From Lineus longissimus (Eukaryota; Nemertea; Pilidiophora; Heteronemertea; Lineidae), in contig NC_088309.1 in assembly GCF_910592395.1 (NCBI RefSeq), forward strand, positions 28,646,599 to 28,710,598: DNA of 64,000 nucleotides, written 5' to 3'. The notes beneath the pieces were generated by a model, which saw only the letters and a program-made list of their open reading frames with translations, made no database searches and had not been told where the DNA came from. This document shows positions 1 to 15,100 of the stretch, piece after piece. How positions within the stretch are numbered: the stretch's first letter is position 1; every line of letters begins with the position of its first letter. A program made the translations under genes and the position numbers.

Positions 1-924
1 GCTTACTTCAAACCTACTGAGAATGCAACAACCTTAGTTGATGCTTTGTGCTAGTTGAGAGATGACAATATGGAATCGGCCATGTTTGAATGCGGTTACT
101 CCCAGGGTGCTCCATTAGACTGTCGCAGGATCCAAGCATCACATGTCCCTTGTCACGAGCATGTTGTTCCTTGACTTGTGCTTGAAACATTGACCTGACC
201 ACAACAGAAGGCCTATGTAGGCAGCTCTTTGATAATGGTGTGTTTGTTCGCATGTAACCTCTGGATGGAAACCCAGCCTTACAGACCCAGCCTCAGAAGA
301 CCCCCTTCAGACCAACATCAACCAGCCAAAGACTTGTTCTGGCCATGTTGGGCACTCAAATGAAGTATAGCCACCGGTGTCTCAGTGGTTCTCCACAGTT
401 TCCTTTCCCACCCATGGGACATATCTCTATCAGAGGCCCAGGCCAATCCATTGAGGATAAGAACCCTCCTGGTGGAGATGACTGATTTTGAGTATCGGGA
501 GACTCACGTCACCAATGCTAATGTGATTCCATGACTAGCTGAAGACAGTTTGCTCGAATGAGTCACGACATTATGTTGTATTTGCTCGATACCGACATGG
601 GACGTGTTGGTGTGATGGCATGTACAGGGATGATGGTAGCACCAACAGGTTGGTGAACAAAACAGATTCCATGAGATGGATGGGTACAGTCTGAAAGATC
701 AAGTTCAACAGTCCCACCATTGCATTAACCAACTTCACCAACTTCAGACCGTTGAGGGTATCACTCAAGGGTCCAGTGGCCACTTTACTGATAGGCAGTT
801 GATTTCTGCCCCTGAGACCTAAAGATCAAAAGATTTTCTAGAATATGGAGAATGCAGATAGATCTAAAATCGGACACATCAGAAGTCAAAAGTGGCAAAT
901 CTGTTGAAATCGACAGCTACTCAC

Positions 925-981
925 CAAGTCGAGTTTTGGAGTTTCTGGCTTCTCCGTTGTAGCTTCAGTATTGTCCCCCAT
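925..981 (-). CDS. Candidate first coding exon of an unidentified gene leaving the window
   Basis: On the minus strand an ATG at 981-979 opens 19 codons (MGDNTEATTEKPETPKLDL) that end exactly at a consensus donor (GTGAGT, just below 925). An in-frame TGA lies a few codons upstream of the ATG, so this would be a true start rather than an internal exon. The peptide is acidic and low in hydrophobic residues; I do not recognise it. The next exons would lie at lower coordinates or outside the window, and I could not identify them in 1-924. This rests only on a start, a short open frame and a donor, so it may be chance. Confidence 0.28.
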
Positions 982-1945
982 GATGTCTCAACAAGACGTG
1001 AGAGGGTTAATGTCAAACATCACAATGATAGAGCTCACACTCGTGCTAAAGGATAACCACGACTGCTCCAGCAAGCGAGGCAGGGCGTGTTAACCGCGGG
1101 GTAGAGAGAGCAACATGTCCCAGCAACAACTCGACTCATCCTCCTCACAGTAAAATCGTTAGTCGGCTGCCTTGAGGAATGTGACTGTTGCAGTGACGAA
1201 TGACTCAGCGCTGCCACTGCAGCAGATATCTAACCCGTCCTCGGCATCCAGCACTACAGTCATCTGTCACATAGCTAAGCGTATTAACCCGATGGCGATG
1301 TTCGGCATGGTGCCACGCTGGTGAATCACACCCTGACAGCGCTTTCTCGTCATTTGTCATGCGACGCTACGAGATAGCGAGTCGACTTGGTAGCACATTA
1401 CGTGCCGCTACATCAATGTGCCCGATGGCGTGGAGTCCTTGTCGCATGTCTCTAGAGCAATCGTGGTAATGATTTTTAAATGGATCATTATGTCATTGCT
1501 TCTGTGCCGGCTTATTAAGTGGTCGCAATTCTCCTCACGGGAGACAGGTCCGCCTGCAAACACATCATTAGCTCAGGAAAAAGACTTCAATGACCAGGAA
1601 AGAAATTTGACGAATTCCCGTTAGAGTGGAAAGAAATTCACCAACTTCAAGCAGACGACAGACTCTTGTGGCTGCCTTAATGTGGAAACACTGAGCCGAA
1701 TCTTGGACATCTCTGGCAAAGGAGAGTAATCCTCATTTTAAAAGTGATCAGGTGTAAGGAAAGAAGCATGCAGCACCAACTCAAAGAATCTCTAACTCCT
1801 TGAGTTTGTGCCATGGTTCTGAATCAAGAGCCATCTTCATAATCACAATCAAAAGCAAAAAAGGTTTGGAAAACTAGAGTATAAACCTGCTTGCTTACCA
1901 AGGACTTCATGACACATGCTCAAATGGCGATCAAATTCAACTTAC

Positions 1946-2700
1946 CAAACATTCTCATCTAACAATTGTTTCTGCTGTAATTCAATTTCGTCATTCAACT
2001 GTTGAATATTCTCGATCACTCGGAGCAATACTTTATTCGCATTAATCGCATTCTGAGCAACAAGTGACTGAGTCACCCTCATATTGATAACACCAAGAAA
2101 AAAAAATCCGCCAGAGAGTGTCTCAGTGACATGGCTGACATGGATTAAACACAAACTGACATTGCTGGCATTAATCCCTTTAACCCCTTCACATCCATGA
2201 GTGGATGACCTTGAAGAGTCTCTAAACAGTAGGATTTGCAGAATGTTTATGAAATATTGACCTCGGATGGAATATCAGTGGTATACTGCTTCATAATCAG
2301 AAGACAGTGGGTTCGTCTCTTAGAGAGATCCACTGGTCCCCTGAATGAGATGCCTCGTGCTTGGCGCCCATGTCCGGGCAAACAACACCGGCCGACCCAG
2401 GCAAAAACGCTCATCCCACCTTGGAGAAGGAAAACTTTCAGGAGAATAATGCCTCCTTCTCTGTCGTCCTTCATATTAATATCAGTGCAGTTAACAACAA
2501 CAATTAACGCTGTGACCTAACATTCTAACAAACTCACCAAGAACACAACAGGCTTGAAACTGTTGCATCCTCATGGCGTGCGATGATTCACGACAAGCGA
2601 CCATACAGATCATAAAACTATCACTTACCCTCTTGAAGCCGCCGTACACTGCAGACAAATCACAACGAACGTGCCTTCTGCCACGCACCAACTTGAACAT
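1946..2700 (-). CDS. Candidate two-exon 5' part of an unidentified coiled-coil gene
   Basis: Two minus-strand exons fit together in phase. Exon 2700-2629 is 24 codons, starting at an ATG with A at -3, and ends at donor GTAAGT (peptide MFKLVRGRRHVRCDLSAVYG then GFKR). Exon 2067-1946 follows an acceptor ending GTGACTCAG and is 40 codons plus 2 nt, ending at donor GTAAGT. The second exon encodes a Leu/Gln/Glu-rich helix (for example VLLRVIENIQQLNDEIELQQ) typical of a short coiled coil. I do not recognise the family. The following exon is unresolved: joining to the nearest good acceptor (just above about 1723) would make a stop at once, so either the protein is only about 64 residues or the next exon is elsewhere. 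The acceptor of exon 2 could also be 15 nt further in. Confidence 0.38.
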
Positions 2701-5700
2701 TCTAGTAGTAATTGCCAGATAAATGACAGAGTATGAGATGCAATTTAAAAAGTATCCACATTGGAAAGAGCTCAGCCAGTTTTCTGTCCATCGATAGTTC
2801 ACATCGGAATAACGTCATGATTATCGTTGTGTCCACCCTCTTCCTGCACCATATTAATTTCTTACAAGCATTTTCTGAGCAGCCGTAATTATCTTTCTGA
2901 TTCATTAAGCACACTGCACGCTCGTTTGGCAGCGACCCCAACTGCTCCAATTAAAATGCCTTATCTTCATCAATGGACTATAATCATCGTGGTCATTTTA
3001 CCACCGAATGAATCGCCGTCATTCACTTGTGCACATAAATATGTCAAAGAACAACGTCAGCACGAGAGCGCATGTACCTTTCGTACAAAAAACGGATACT
3101 TTGATAATTGACATATGTATGATTACAGAGCAGGGCGATGTCATTATTTACATGTGATTGGAAGCCGCCAGCATTGACTGATATCAGTCTTTCAAAGCAA
3201 GGTCTGCATAACAATTAGCACCAGTTTATTGTAGCTTTCAAAAGGCAAGGTGCAACATATCCATTCTTAAGACAAAATGTTCAAATATTTTGTTCACATT
3301 TTTTTCTGCTCAAAATGAACCAACATCATCAGTCCCAAAACTTTTTTGACTTTGAAAAAATTTCTAGGTCTGAGAGTTGGATACATGTGATGAATTTGAC
3401 AAGTCTAGTTGTATACTTTTGACATTGAATGTCAGTGTTTGAATGCCTCATGGTTCCCACTGAAACTACCTCATGATACAGACGTTATGATATCCCCAAA
3501 CATACTCCGGTCTAGCAAGTCACAAAAGGGCAAAGATATCAAACATGTTTCCCACGAGATGACGAAGAAGATTTCAAGGACACATGCCAAGTTTGAAGAC
3601 AATGATGAGCTGAAAGTGACAATAATCAATTCATGCCAAGCATTGTCAGTCCCTGTGTAAGTTACACTTCTAACGGCGTTCAAACGATCGTATAGTTTTG
3701 ATGGTAGAAGCAATTAGTCGCTCCTTCATATGTATCCATGTGAGCTTTAATGAGTTCTCAAAGAGAGTCGAAGTGAAACTAATTACAATTTATGACAGGC
3801 GAATCATGCTGTGATCAGCTGGCTTCTCATGCCACCAGAGACACCAGCAGAGGCACGCAAGGATCAGCCCCCATTCTCATGATTAATCTACCAAGGGCAC
3901 AATGCAAATAGGCCATTATGATACACAATGGTTGGCGATTAGTGGCTGTCCTAAGGTTGCCACAAGTTACCACTTCAAATGGAGAGGGTACATGTCGGAG
4001 GACATTCAAGAGAGGTCGTCACAACTGAGCAAACTTCAAATTGGCCGTTGAACCAACCATCATATAGCCTCTTCCTAGGGAGTCAACGAATCGATAGGTA
4101 CAGCTTATTACTTCTCAATTAGGGGACACTCATGTCTGGACACATCATGAAGAAGAAGTTAGCAATCTACCCGCAACAACACCAATTCGGCATGATGCCA
4201 CCATGATCCAAATAAAATGAAAAATAGATTACATTTCAATTAAAGAATTTGAATTTATTCAGCTTAAAGTTATTTTCCATTAATTTGGATCAATTTATTG
4301 ATAAGTCTAATTGATCCCTTACAAATGACCAGATGAAAGTCGGCGGTCATTGACGACTTGAGTAACAGATCAAAAAGTCATAATGACTTCATATGACAAA
4401 TGATCTTCTTGCCAGAATATTCTCTTGTGTGGTATGGTAGGCCTGGATCTTTCTAATCACTTCAACTGCAACAGAAATGGCTTATCAGCAGGCACTTTCA
4501 GTTGCCATGTCTGTCTACGTACTTTCTAATTTACTTCACTAGGATCTTTTAAGTCAAACCAAATCTAATTTCAGCACATCATCCGGCCTAAACGCACAAG
4601 CCAAATCCTCACAGACTAGCTCGCTCCGGCCAAATCATCGTCCGAAGACGCTTAATGTACTTTGCCGTTTCTCCATGATGGATGGTCTCCCTAAACGGTC
4701 GCAACACTTCTCATCAGCTGAGCTCGCCCGACCCCCACACTTCAATTGAAACATTCCCAACTGCACTAAATTTTATTAGAATAAATTTGAAAATTTGTTG
4801 AAGAGACTTGTCAGTTTTTGTCTCCGGTGGGTGATTGGCCCGGACGAAATCGCATACCGATTGGTTTGATTTGGTCGACGAGGTGTCTGATGGTGTGGTC
4901 CAGATGGGTTTGCCGCACGCATGTGGCGCTCACTTGGGTGTGAGTTTGAAAGCTAGTGTCATTCAAAACACTTATTTCCATTAAACTTGGAAATTATCTC
5001 TTGGATTTATGACATATTTGTTCTTGCATGATCTTCCTAAGCATTTCACTGGGATCATTACCAACCCACAAGTATACACATTTGTTTTAAAGAAACTTTT
5101 GTTTGGGTGTCCAAGAGGTGACAACTTTCCAAGTGGAATAAATTGAAATCAAAAAGACATTAGCAGGAACAAACAAAGCTTGAAATGATGATGGTAGTTT
5201 TGAGTGTTGTTTATCACAACATGTGGGGACTACTTGTTACCATTGCATTGGTAACTCTTGTGGCCTTAAGTGCTCCAGAATCTGAGTTCTTGAGAACGCT
5301 CAAACAGAAACAGAAAAGACATATCATTGACGACCAATCGCTATCGATCTTGTGAGTCGTGGATCGATGGCGACGTTACTGGGTGTCGCCTGATTACAGG
5401 TGATCACTGAGAAGTCGGCCTCAAGGCACTGGGTGGAGTAAGAGATATGGCAACCTTGGCTTCCAACTTAACGATGCAATCAACCAAAACAGGCATGCAT
5501 TCGCACATCGTTTTGCCAGTCACAAGTCCCAAGACTTTCACTTATATTCACAATTCAACTCAAGGAAGAGCAAACCACAACAGCCATTTCTTTTGCCATT
5601 GTGCTGTTTGGTTTTGTGACCTGTGAAATGTACAAGCTGACAAATGAGTTCAAGTCACTTCAAGACAAAACGCCTCCTTTCCCACATTGTTGCCTCTGTT

Positions 5701-6121
5701 GTGAAACAAACTGTCTAAGTGGCCCTTTCAAACACCAACTGAGTATTGTCACACTGCAGCACTCAAGTGGGACTCAGGCCACTTGCTTCTTGAAAAGACT
5801 GTTCCAATATTGCACTTGTTTTTACAATAAAATCTCTAAAGGTCCCCAATCAACCTATCAAGGAGTAACTTGAAACTTGAAATGTCACGCCTTATGAAAC
5901 CTTTTGAGTAGAGCTTGTTGAGACACGTGTTACCTGTCACCAATAACAGCCCTCACAATAGTAACACAATAGGTCATTAAGAGCTTATTAGATGGTTAAC
6001 ATACCTTCACTTTCTGCCTAATTGCAATTTGAAAGGAGCTATTGAAATGAGCATCTAATATGCAAAGACTGGCAGGCTTCTGAGTTGTTTTTGAAAATGG
6101 CAATAAAGAAACATGTCACTT
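2701..6121. other. Spacer without supported genes
   Basis: This stretch separates the 3' end of the six-exon minus-strand gene (stop at 6122) from the candidate start at 2700. All open frames are short (under about 95 codons), overlap on both strands and lack a consistent pair of splice sites. It is AT-rich around 4200-4300 and 4760-5000. I see no tRNA, transposase or tandem repeat in it. Confidence 0.5.
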
Positions 6122-9100
6122 TTACTTCTGAATTAGCCTAACAATCCTCTCAATATGTTCTCTCTTCTTGAGCTCTGGTTGAAACATTTGTGTTCTTAGT
6201 GAAGTCCCACCTAAAGAAACTAATATCAAATCCAGCCTTCTACTTAGGTCACTCATATCATCAGTGACATCATCGTCAAATGAGTTTTTGTGTGACATCA
6301 TGAAGGTTCTCTTGTAGCGGCAAAGTCTCTTCACCTGAAACAAGCTCATGTTGTTCACCCGAGGTGTGGGTGTGGTCTCATCACCATCAGACGACATTCC
6401 TATACAATCCTCCCTGGAGGGGTAACAACAATACAAAACCTTTGTAAACCAATGCTCAATTCCAATTGAAAGCCAAGACGTCCTTTTGTTCCAGAACGCC
6501 AACCTCTACACCTAATTAAGGGATCACTTAGTAATGGATGACATCACAGAATTCTCAGTCCAACTCAAGTTGCAGAAGTCATTCATACATCTATGTATTA
6601 CAATGTTAATGAATGCACAAAGATTTCAGGCCAACATTAATGAAATAAATGTTAAGAGTTCTTTCAAGCTAGGTTGGTGTGAACACTCAGTGCATAATAT
6701 ACACAATGATGCACACCAGTCACCACACTTCAGCCAAACCATAATCAGTCCCACGCTATTGATATTGACAACAAGAAGATGGATAAAAGAACCAGGATGA
6801 AAAGGTGTGAGTTTGCCGACGGCGTACATCACACGGAAGACAGACAAGTTTGATATTGGGCTGTTGACGATTTATCAAAGGTTACGCAAGATAATGCTTA
6901 TGACAAGAACAATTCTCATCGTGCCCTGATGAGGTGAATGAAAAAATACTCCAAAAGAGTCAAAATTGGCAAATAATTCGCTGCATCCAACTTTTATTTG
7001 AAACAAGGTGTCGAAATGGACATTGGGTCATCATATCAATAACTTTCAAAAACTCAAATGATTGTGTTTTGGAACAATAGGATTTCGATAGAGTGTTGAT
7101 CGTGTAATTGGGTGGAGCTGCAAGTGACAGGCACGCTGTCAACCTTTCACATTCAATATTCCTGCAGTTTACCTTAGTTACGCATCAAGTAGTGTTTGTT
7201 GTTATTGTGCAGTTTCCATGTGTCACATTACAATTGCCCCACCCGTCTCCCTACGGCATGTCATAACCGAGTCAGTCTTCATGTCACTGATATATCAATA
7301 CATTTATCTGATTATTCTTCAACATCAAACCAAATTACAACTTCACAAATAAAATATCGAGACTGCTTTCAGTAAACCAATATGCACATTATCAATGTCA
7401 TCATCGTCACATTCTGAGAAAGATGATCCACAAATGTTGACATCACATGATCATGAGAATGATAATGTTTTACTTCAAAGACTGCCATCTCCCTTTGAAA
7501 TGCCAACAGGAGCATTCAAGAGAGCAGCTTGGTGTCCCCTCCTCTAGACCCTCAGGCTCGGTCCACATTGATAGGCAGACAGACATATTGAGGTGGTCTA
7601 CATTTCAGATCTTGAACACTTCCTTTCATTTCTTTTTGCCAACCTTATAGTAATATTGAGATGATTGCACATTTGGAGACAAATTTTCTCTGCAGAAAAG
7701 TTTCGAAAATCACTTTGAAACTGCGCAAGTTACCAAATCAAAACCCTCAGTGGCTTCAGCATCGTATTGGAATTCTGAATTAGCGTCACTTTAAGGAGAA
7801 ATGGAATGACGGCGTCCCTGGATTGAGCGCATAATGACAGAGATACGCTGGTTACCGATGGTGATAATCAGCCGCACCCATCCCTTGAGGCAGTCGTGCT
7901 GAAACTCACACAGTTGGCTCATGTGTGATTCCAATGACAGGGGCATGTCCCTATTGTGCTTTAATTATCGACAGCTCTTGAGATAATTAACCCTTCAAAG
8001 TGGCATTCTTTATGACAAATGGAGGCGTTGTTTTCAAATTCGGACATTTCCTATCAAAAAGTGGCTGTCTATTATGAATTAACAGCGGCAACTTCTCAAC
8101 ACAGGGATTCCATTCAAAAGGATTTTCAAATCTTCTGTTTTGCGTCTGTATTTTCCATGGCAACAAACTGGCAATATGATAAAAATGAAGTTAAGAAACC
8201 TTGACGATGATGCCGATGGTCTGCTAGATTATCAAATTATAACTGTAAAGGTTTCTGCTCCTGGGTCGTCCCAGTGGCAACGTTATCCAACCTCAGATGT
8301 CATGATCCACAAAAACTTTCATAGAGTCCCATCGCACATGATTATCAGCAAAAACTCATGAAGACCAATAAGGACTTGTCAGAACGATAACTCTAATGTC
8401 AGGCCTTCACGCAGATCGTGTCAGATGTAATGGTCCGGTCAATGCCTGTCGTCCACTGATGATAACTACGGCACTAACAGTGCTCGTTCAGAGGTGACTT
8501 TTTTCAGATGAGAGGAAACGAGTCCATTTTGACACTTAGCGCGGATAAAAACAAATGAATGGATGTCTGTTAAAAGGACTGGCATGTCGTGTCAACTTTG
8601 ACAGAGTTATTCGGGCAGTAACTGCGGCAAAGTGTTTTCTGACTTCCTGTGCAGGAGAGGTACTGTTCGTTATTTAGTCGAGCCCAAGTCGTTTAGTTTC
8701 CGTTGCGCCGAGCAATACTTGGTCCTGTCAGAGTATCTATCAGAGGCTTCCTGATCTTGATGCGACCATTTAGAACTGAGGGGCCAAAGGTCGCCAATGT
8801 CGACATCATGGACGTGGAGTAGATTGGTTTTTATAGCACATGCTATCCGTGGGAATGATATCGCCATCAAGAGCTTTGTGATGTTCATTGCCTCCAAGAC
8901 ACTTTCATGTTTGACATGCCCATTGTTCCACTGACTCTACGCCAAGGTGGTACCCAATTGGCAGGACCAAAGTGGCCGCGTTAATCCCCAAACAGTATCT
9001 ATAGTAACTCTTCAGGATGACAACTACAACTGAGATGTCTTCCCCGCCTCAAACAACAACAGTAGTCACATCTTTATTGCCACTAACTCAGACTAACAGC

Positions 9101-12100
9101 ACAACCAAACGGAAGTATCTCACAAAAACATATGCAGCTCACGACAAAACAAGAGGCCCAGCAGTGGTCGAAGGAGTCCTCGTCCATCAGCCATCAGACC
9201 CAAATGGCTGCGACGACAACGAAAAAAACAATCAAGAATCAAATATGTATGCATGAGAAAACGTGGCCACTTGTGATGGAGATGAAAAAAGCATTGTAAG
9301 CAAGAGTGAGTGTGAAGAGAGGTCCCTCTTCTGCTGCTGACTTCATTATGATTCAAAGTGCGTCGCCATCAAATTACTTTTGTTACTTACGAGCATTCCT
9401 CGTTTAGTTGACAACCGTCCCAGACAGTCACTCTAGATTCACCAACATATTGTTCACATCGAAACACATAACCATTATCTTTACTTCTTCTGTCGAGAGT
9501 CATACCATTTGGCTTCAGGGTTGGTGACTTTCATTGAAGGGGCCATCTCATCAAGGAACAACCAAGGACCAGGAAGAGGCAAACAACTAGTCACTGCTGA
9601 CAGGGACAAACTTTTGTTTAGGTCGCTGTACGAGGACAGCCCTGACTAGAGAATGGGATGCTGCTGCCTGAGCCTACAGGAGCTAAATCAATGGTACAAC
9701 TATTCCATCAATAGATTTCATGAGATCAGTATGGAGGACGGCCCGCAACAAGTCATGAAGTAGCATCTCAGTCAACATCTCAGGTTAAGAACCAGGGACA
9801 GTGACAAAGACCACGAACCCATATCACAAAGTCAACATTGTATAATTAAAACTGCATTCATATGCAAATGAGGCAGGACTCTGTATACATATGAATGTAT
9901 TCACAAAATATCAGATATTCGGTCTTGATGGAAATATGTCTTCTTATCGGTGTAATTTTGCCGCACTTAGCCGAGAAACCAGATAGCGGAGACCGCCAAC
10001 CCATTCTAAGTGTCATCAAAATTCATGTAACGGGAAATGCTTTGAAGTAACTAGGATCGTGTCAACGGAGTCCACAAACCATCAGTACTTGAAGGCAGGG
10101 CTTGAATGAGAAGGAGGTGTGTAGAGGGGATTAAATGACAGGTTCATTTCAGTAAGATTGCACTAAATTGGATCATCTCTACTGTATCTGTGGCATCAAT
10201 TATCTTGTTTTGTGGTCCTTGTGGAGCACTTTATACATGTGAATCTCTTTTCTTTGCTTATCTGTTCAAACACCTCCTGTGTTACTCTCAGTGCACAGAT
10301 CAAAGTATATTCATAGGTTAGCGTCACAAGAGTCTGATTCGCTATCTTGTCAACTGATAGAAGAGAAATGGTGGGTAAATCAGAAGCCTCCGAGTACTTA
10401 GAGGCTTGTAACTGTATCGATAGCTGTCAATTTATATTGTCAAGGTTCGATGAGTCAGATTAACGTACGACAGAATTAAGATAAGACTGGTAATCTTATA
10501 AGAGCGACAGCACGTTGGGTGACGTGATCACACCGTGTTCCACTGTGACAAGAGGTTAATAACGTGTCAACCTGGTACACAGGAAGAATGACAAGCGATT
10601 CAACATCAGGCTACTGCGCCAATTATGGTTACAGTGGATACCCAGTCCCAAGATGAAAATTGCCAGAAATGATTCTTTTTATGATATTTCATGCGATAGT
10701 GTCATCCCTGTCACAGGGCAGAGATAGCGCAGGAATGCGCTCAATATCGCCTGACAAACAGAAAAGAGATGATTTCATGATGAAAATACCGCATGTGACA
10801 GCTTTATGATAATGTCATATTTACCGCAGACGCTGAGCTCAACACGACTGATCAGTTTTCCCCTTAGCTGTCAAACGGAGGTAAACCTCACTCACTCGTG
10901 GCAGTTGAGATGAAAGCTACATGTGTGTGAGGTCCTCCGGGCCCGGCCTATGAACATCTAACTATTGGCATCTAGGTCATTAGGGACCGCCACTGCGATG
11001 GAGAATAAGGGTGAGACTTAACATTTGAAATCACGTCATGCCCCGTTTGACAAGATTCATGCTAATGGCTCACGACGTGCTCTGAGGGACATCATGGTCA
11101 GGTTCCGCTGGAGGTATGGATGGAGATATATCATAATCTCACGAGGGACAGCAGTGAAATAGCGATAAAAACTGGGTATTTGTTCTTTATCATGTTTTGA
11201 CAAGGCCAATGAAGGCTTTAGGGGATTATGCAAAGATTATAGAGAGGAATGAAGAAAGGTTGAAGGATTCTAATGAAACAAGTAAGATTCGGTATTGAAT
11301 CCGATAGTGGTTCGAATCTCTAATGAATTTCATACAAAATCCAAGTGATTTGACATCAGTTAAAAGCAAACCACAAAATATCACCAGTCATCATATGATC
11401 TCATAAATAAGCTGTTCTCAATTAAATAGTTTTGCAGAGTTACCTTTGTCAAACTCGTCGGTGTCAGTTTGTGTGAAACTCTATGGATTGGCTCTGAGCC
11501 TGCACCATTCCAGTCTCTCTATGAGTGACGAGACAAAAAGAACCCACAAGTGACTATCTTGTGCACTGAGTCAAGCCGGTGACGCATGGTGACACGCAAT
11601 TCAGTGTCCTGTCAAACAGAGATAAACTTGGTAACCATGGTGACATCATGCACCATATGCCACAATCTGTCAACCTTTTATCTCTCGTGTAAGATAGGGC
11701 CGGATGACAAGTGCTATGGGTCGCTTCTCCCGCCCCGCTATAATTGGCTGGAGTGGATTAAACGACTAATCACTGAGATAATTGTTTTAATCGATTTGCG
11801 ACGCATGAGTGAAGCAAGGAGGCTGCGATGGGATGACCTGTTGTCCTGAGTTATGACAGCCGACCGTCGGTGTGCGTCGGAACAAGGTTCAGGCAGGATG
11901 GGACTGGAACTCAATTTGAAATTGCCAACACTGATGGAATGATTAACAGGACTGTTGGGACACCATATTTGAAATGACATCGTCATTGCAAACACAGCTC
12001 ACATGATATCAAGGTCAAGGTGAAAACACTCCTGGTCAGATATCAAGTTGTATCATTGGAATGTAAAGACACTCCGAAGATGTGCCAACCCAATCTAAAG

Positions 12101-15100
12101 ATTAGCCTTAATTAGCATGAAATTCTCCTGAACATAAGTATTCAAATATGGAGCCAATAAAATAGCCATGAGACATGTGACACTGGGTATCAGTTTATCT
12201 TATTTCACTATTGATCAGTCTGTGAGCATCATCTGATTATTATCAATAACTGCAGTTAATCCTGAGCTCCTCGTTAACCATCAATCGATTAAATGTCAAT
12301 CAATTACAATTGCAATGACTGCCATCGACGACTGGTGAATCCTTAAAGGGACTATGAACACCACTGAGTGATTTTGAAGGGCTTGACCGGGATGACAGAT
12401 AAGTGATGGTCTTAAAGGTATGACATAGGTGGCAGCACTAAGCTATCCAACTTGCATCTGATTAGCGATCATGCATGCCTTGAGGCTGAGTGTGGCGTAT
12501 CACTCCGGCAGTTGTCGATGACAAGACATAAGATAGGATGGTTGGACCACCGCTATATCAGCGCACAAAAGCTGTATCAAACTCGTGCGGCTCTTGGTAA
12601 AATCAATTGAGGCTTGGCAACATGACAGGCAGCTAATGGTACATATGACAGGAGCCGTGATAGCCAATATTGGCAGCCTGTCCCCGTAAAGACTGGGTCA
12701 ATTACGCCAAAGATGCCAACCAATCATTGGACCCAAACCAAAAGCTTTGATGACACGCACACAGTGATAAAATCTGACGCGAAGAGGTCGACAGAATGAC
12801 AGTTGATATTGATAACAATGTTCACGGAGATGGTTCATTAGGGATGGCAGATTGTCAAACGGTCATTTAGATTTCAGAGTTGTCATTTCGCGGTTGTGAA
12901 GCCCTAAATCTCATGTGCGGCACTGGAAGTTTTTCCATTGATGAAGTCAGATCAAGTCAGTAGTATGGGGACTTAATGCCCATTGGTGGTGCAGATAGGA
13001 CCGAGGGAATGCTCCTGGGGGTGGGGGGGGAATGAACAGATTGCCTATAATACAGTTGTGACATGCAGTTAAACCGGTCTTGTTAAACCTTGACTTACCA
13101 TTTCTGTGAGGGGCTTCCATGCTTTCTTCAGACTCTGCAAGGAGAAAAGACACACAAGCGTAAAGAATAATTTAACATTTAAAACTCAAACTATATCATA
13201 TTGAATTCTTCTCAACTGGACCACACACACACAGCCAATATTATGATTACAAATGCTTTTCCTACTTCTTCATCTCACATGTACCCCAAGTCTCATCCTC
13301 ACCTTGTGTGTCAAGATGACATTGAAGACCAAAGTTGGTGAACCTACACTCTCCAGGATGATTCAATACTAGGCAGCTATAGTTGCTGAACCTTCCAAGC
13401 AACCTGCACTTTACTTTGGTGACAGAATTTGTGGCCAAGTTATAACTTGATATGGCACACTTGAGATGGTAAGTCAACATGGGGGATTATGCAAGCTGAC
13501 CCCCATCAATGACATCATTGTGATGGACATTGCAGCTACAGGAAGCTTGTAATTATTTAAAGACATCGACAAGAGAGTCATCCTGTGGCCTGATACCATC
13601 GGATCAATCTGATTATATAAACACAAAGCTTGAGTACAAATGACAAGTCAAAATATGGACACTGGAATGCAGGCATCATTGATGATATATCTCAACCTGA
13701 TCTGGCTGAAAAGGGCAAGACTGGCCTTGAGGCTGTAATTGGAAGCCATCAAGTTTTTGATCAATTAGTAAAGAGTCAAGAAGAAGAAGACCTGTAAGAC
13801 AATTTAAAAGAGAGCATTGTTGTACATTTGTAGGCCTAGTTGTTGTTTTAACTAAACCAGTTGAAAAGGCCATGAAATGAATATGATGTAGCTATAACTA
13901 CACAGTGGGTAAGTGACCATATTCTCCAATTAAGGATGGGTCACACTGCAACATGTAGAATTCTTCTTCTTCTTTTCAATACTGGAACACAGTCTACAGA
14001 GACTTTTACGTCCAGGCGCATGCATTTAAAATCTTTGTCATTGGTAAAAGGTGCTGGTGTTAAAATCGCAGTTGGAATTGTACTGGATATAACAGTAAAA
14101 CTGAATGTGCAGAGATTGACAATGATTAATATCAACCAATCATAGTGAGGAAATAGTTCACACAGAAACTAGGAACCAACACAGCATCAAGATAGATACA
14201 ATTTGAAAATCGGAGAAAGACAGACCAGCGGTCAGTCAGGCCTTAGATGAAGCAGTTTACCTTGGCCTTAATCTTATACATACCCTTCCCTGGAACTGTG
14301 TTGAGTGAGCCCTCATAACCATGAAGGAGAAGATCACCGACATCTTGACAAAAATGACAACCTACAGCAATCGCAATGACAGTTTTCTAGCAATTACAAC
14401 TTGAAAAACTGCACAGACGAACTGACCAGAAGGAGTGATAAAGCTCATCTGACCCAACAAGGACTTATATCCCAGTGCCTGACCTTGATAAGGTATCTGG
14501 AGCCTGGCATAAGATTGAGGGTCCTTTTTTTAAAGAGGAGCTTATCAGGGAGTCAGGGCTGATCAGGGCTGGGACAGTGCTGGTCTGTCACCTAGAACAA
14601 TGAAGCCAGATAGGCTTTATCTACTTAGACAGCTAAGTGGCTAAAGATAACAGATTTGGTCACGTCCTGTCTGAGGGCCTGACTCAGGGAGCATTAAAAT
14701 CCAATAAACAACATTTCAATTAAACAGTTGTGTAATTTGGAGACCTGAGCCCTGAGGTACAGAGGAACCCTAACCAATCATGAGAAATTGGTTGCTGTGA
14801 GTCCAAGCAACAAGATATCATATTTCCACACTCAACAAATCTCTTCTCATATTAGATCACCTCAAATTTATCTTACAGGCTTGAGCCAAGCCAATGTTTT
14901 ATAACTGGAGAGCAGATTACTCAGCTTTCTGTCTTAGCACTGCTGAGTTGGACATTGAGCCATTCAGGGTCACTTGACACATAATCCTCCTAACAGGCCA
15001 GTAATTAGTGTTACACCAAATGACATGTCTGGCAGATTACACCAAATTAAGATGACAGCATTACATAACTGTACATAATCAACTCTATTTACCCAAGATG

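Noticed and set aside
9391-9530. Minus-strand open stretch with Cys residues ending at a GTAAGT donor
   Set aside because: The donor is good and the peptide looks exon-like, but no acceptor with a pyrimidine tract is present and its phase does not fit the flanking exons.
11300-11325. GGTTCGAATC, a tRNA T-loop-like sequence
   Set aside because: No A box, anticodon arm or acceptor stem could be found around it.
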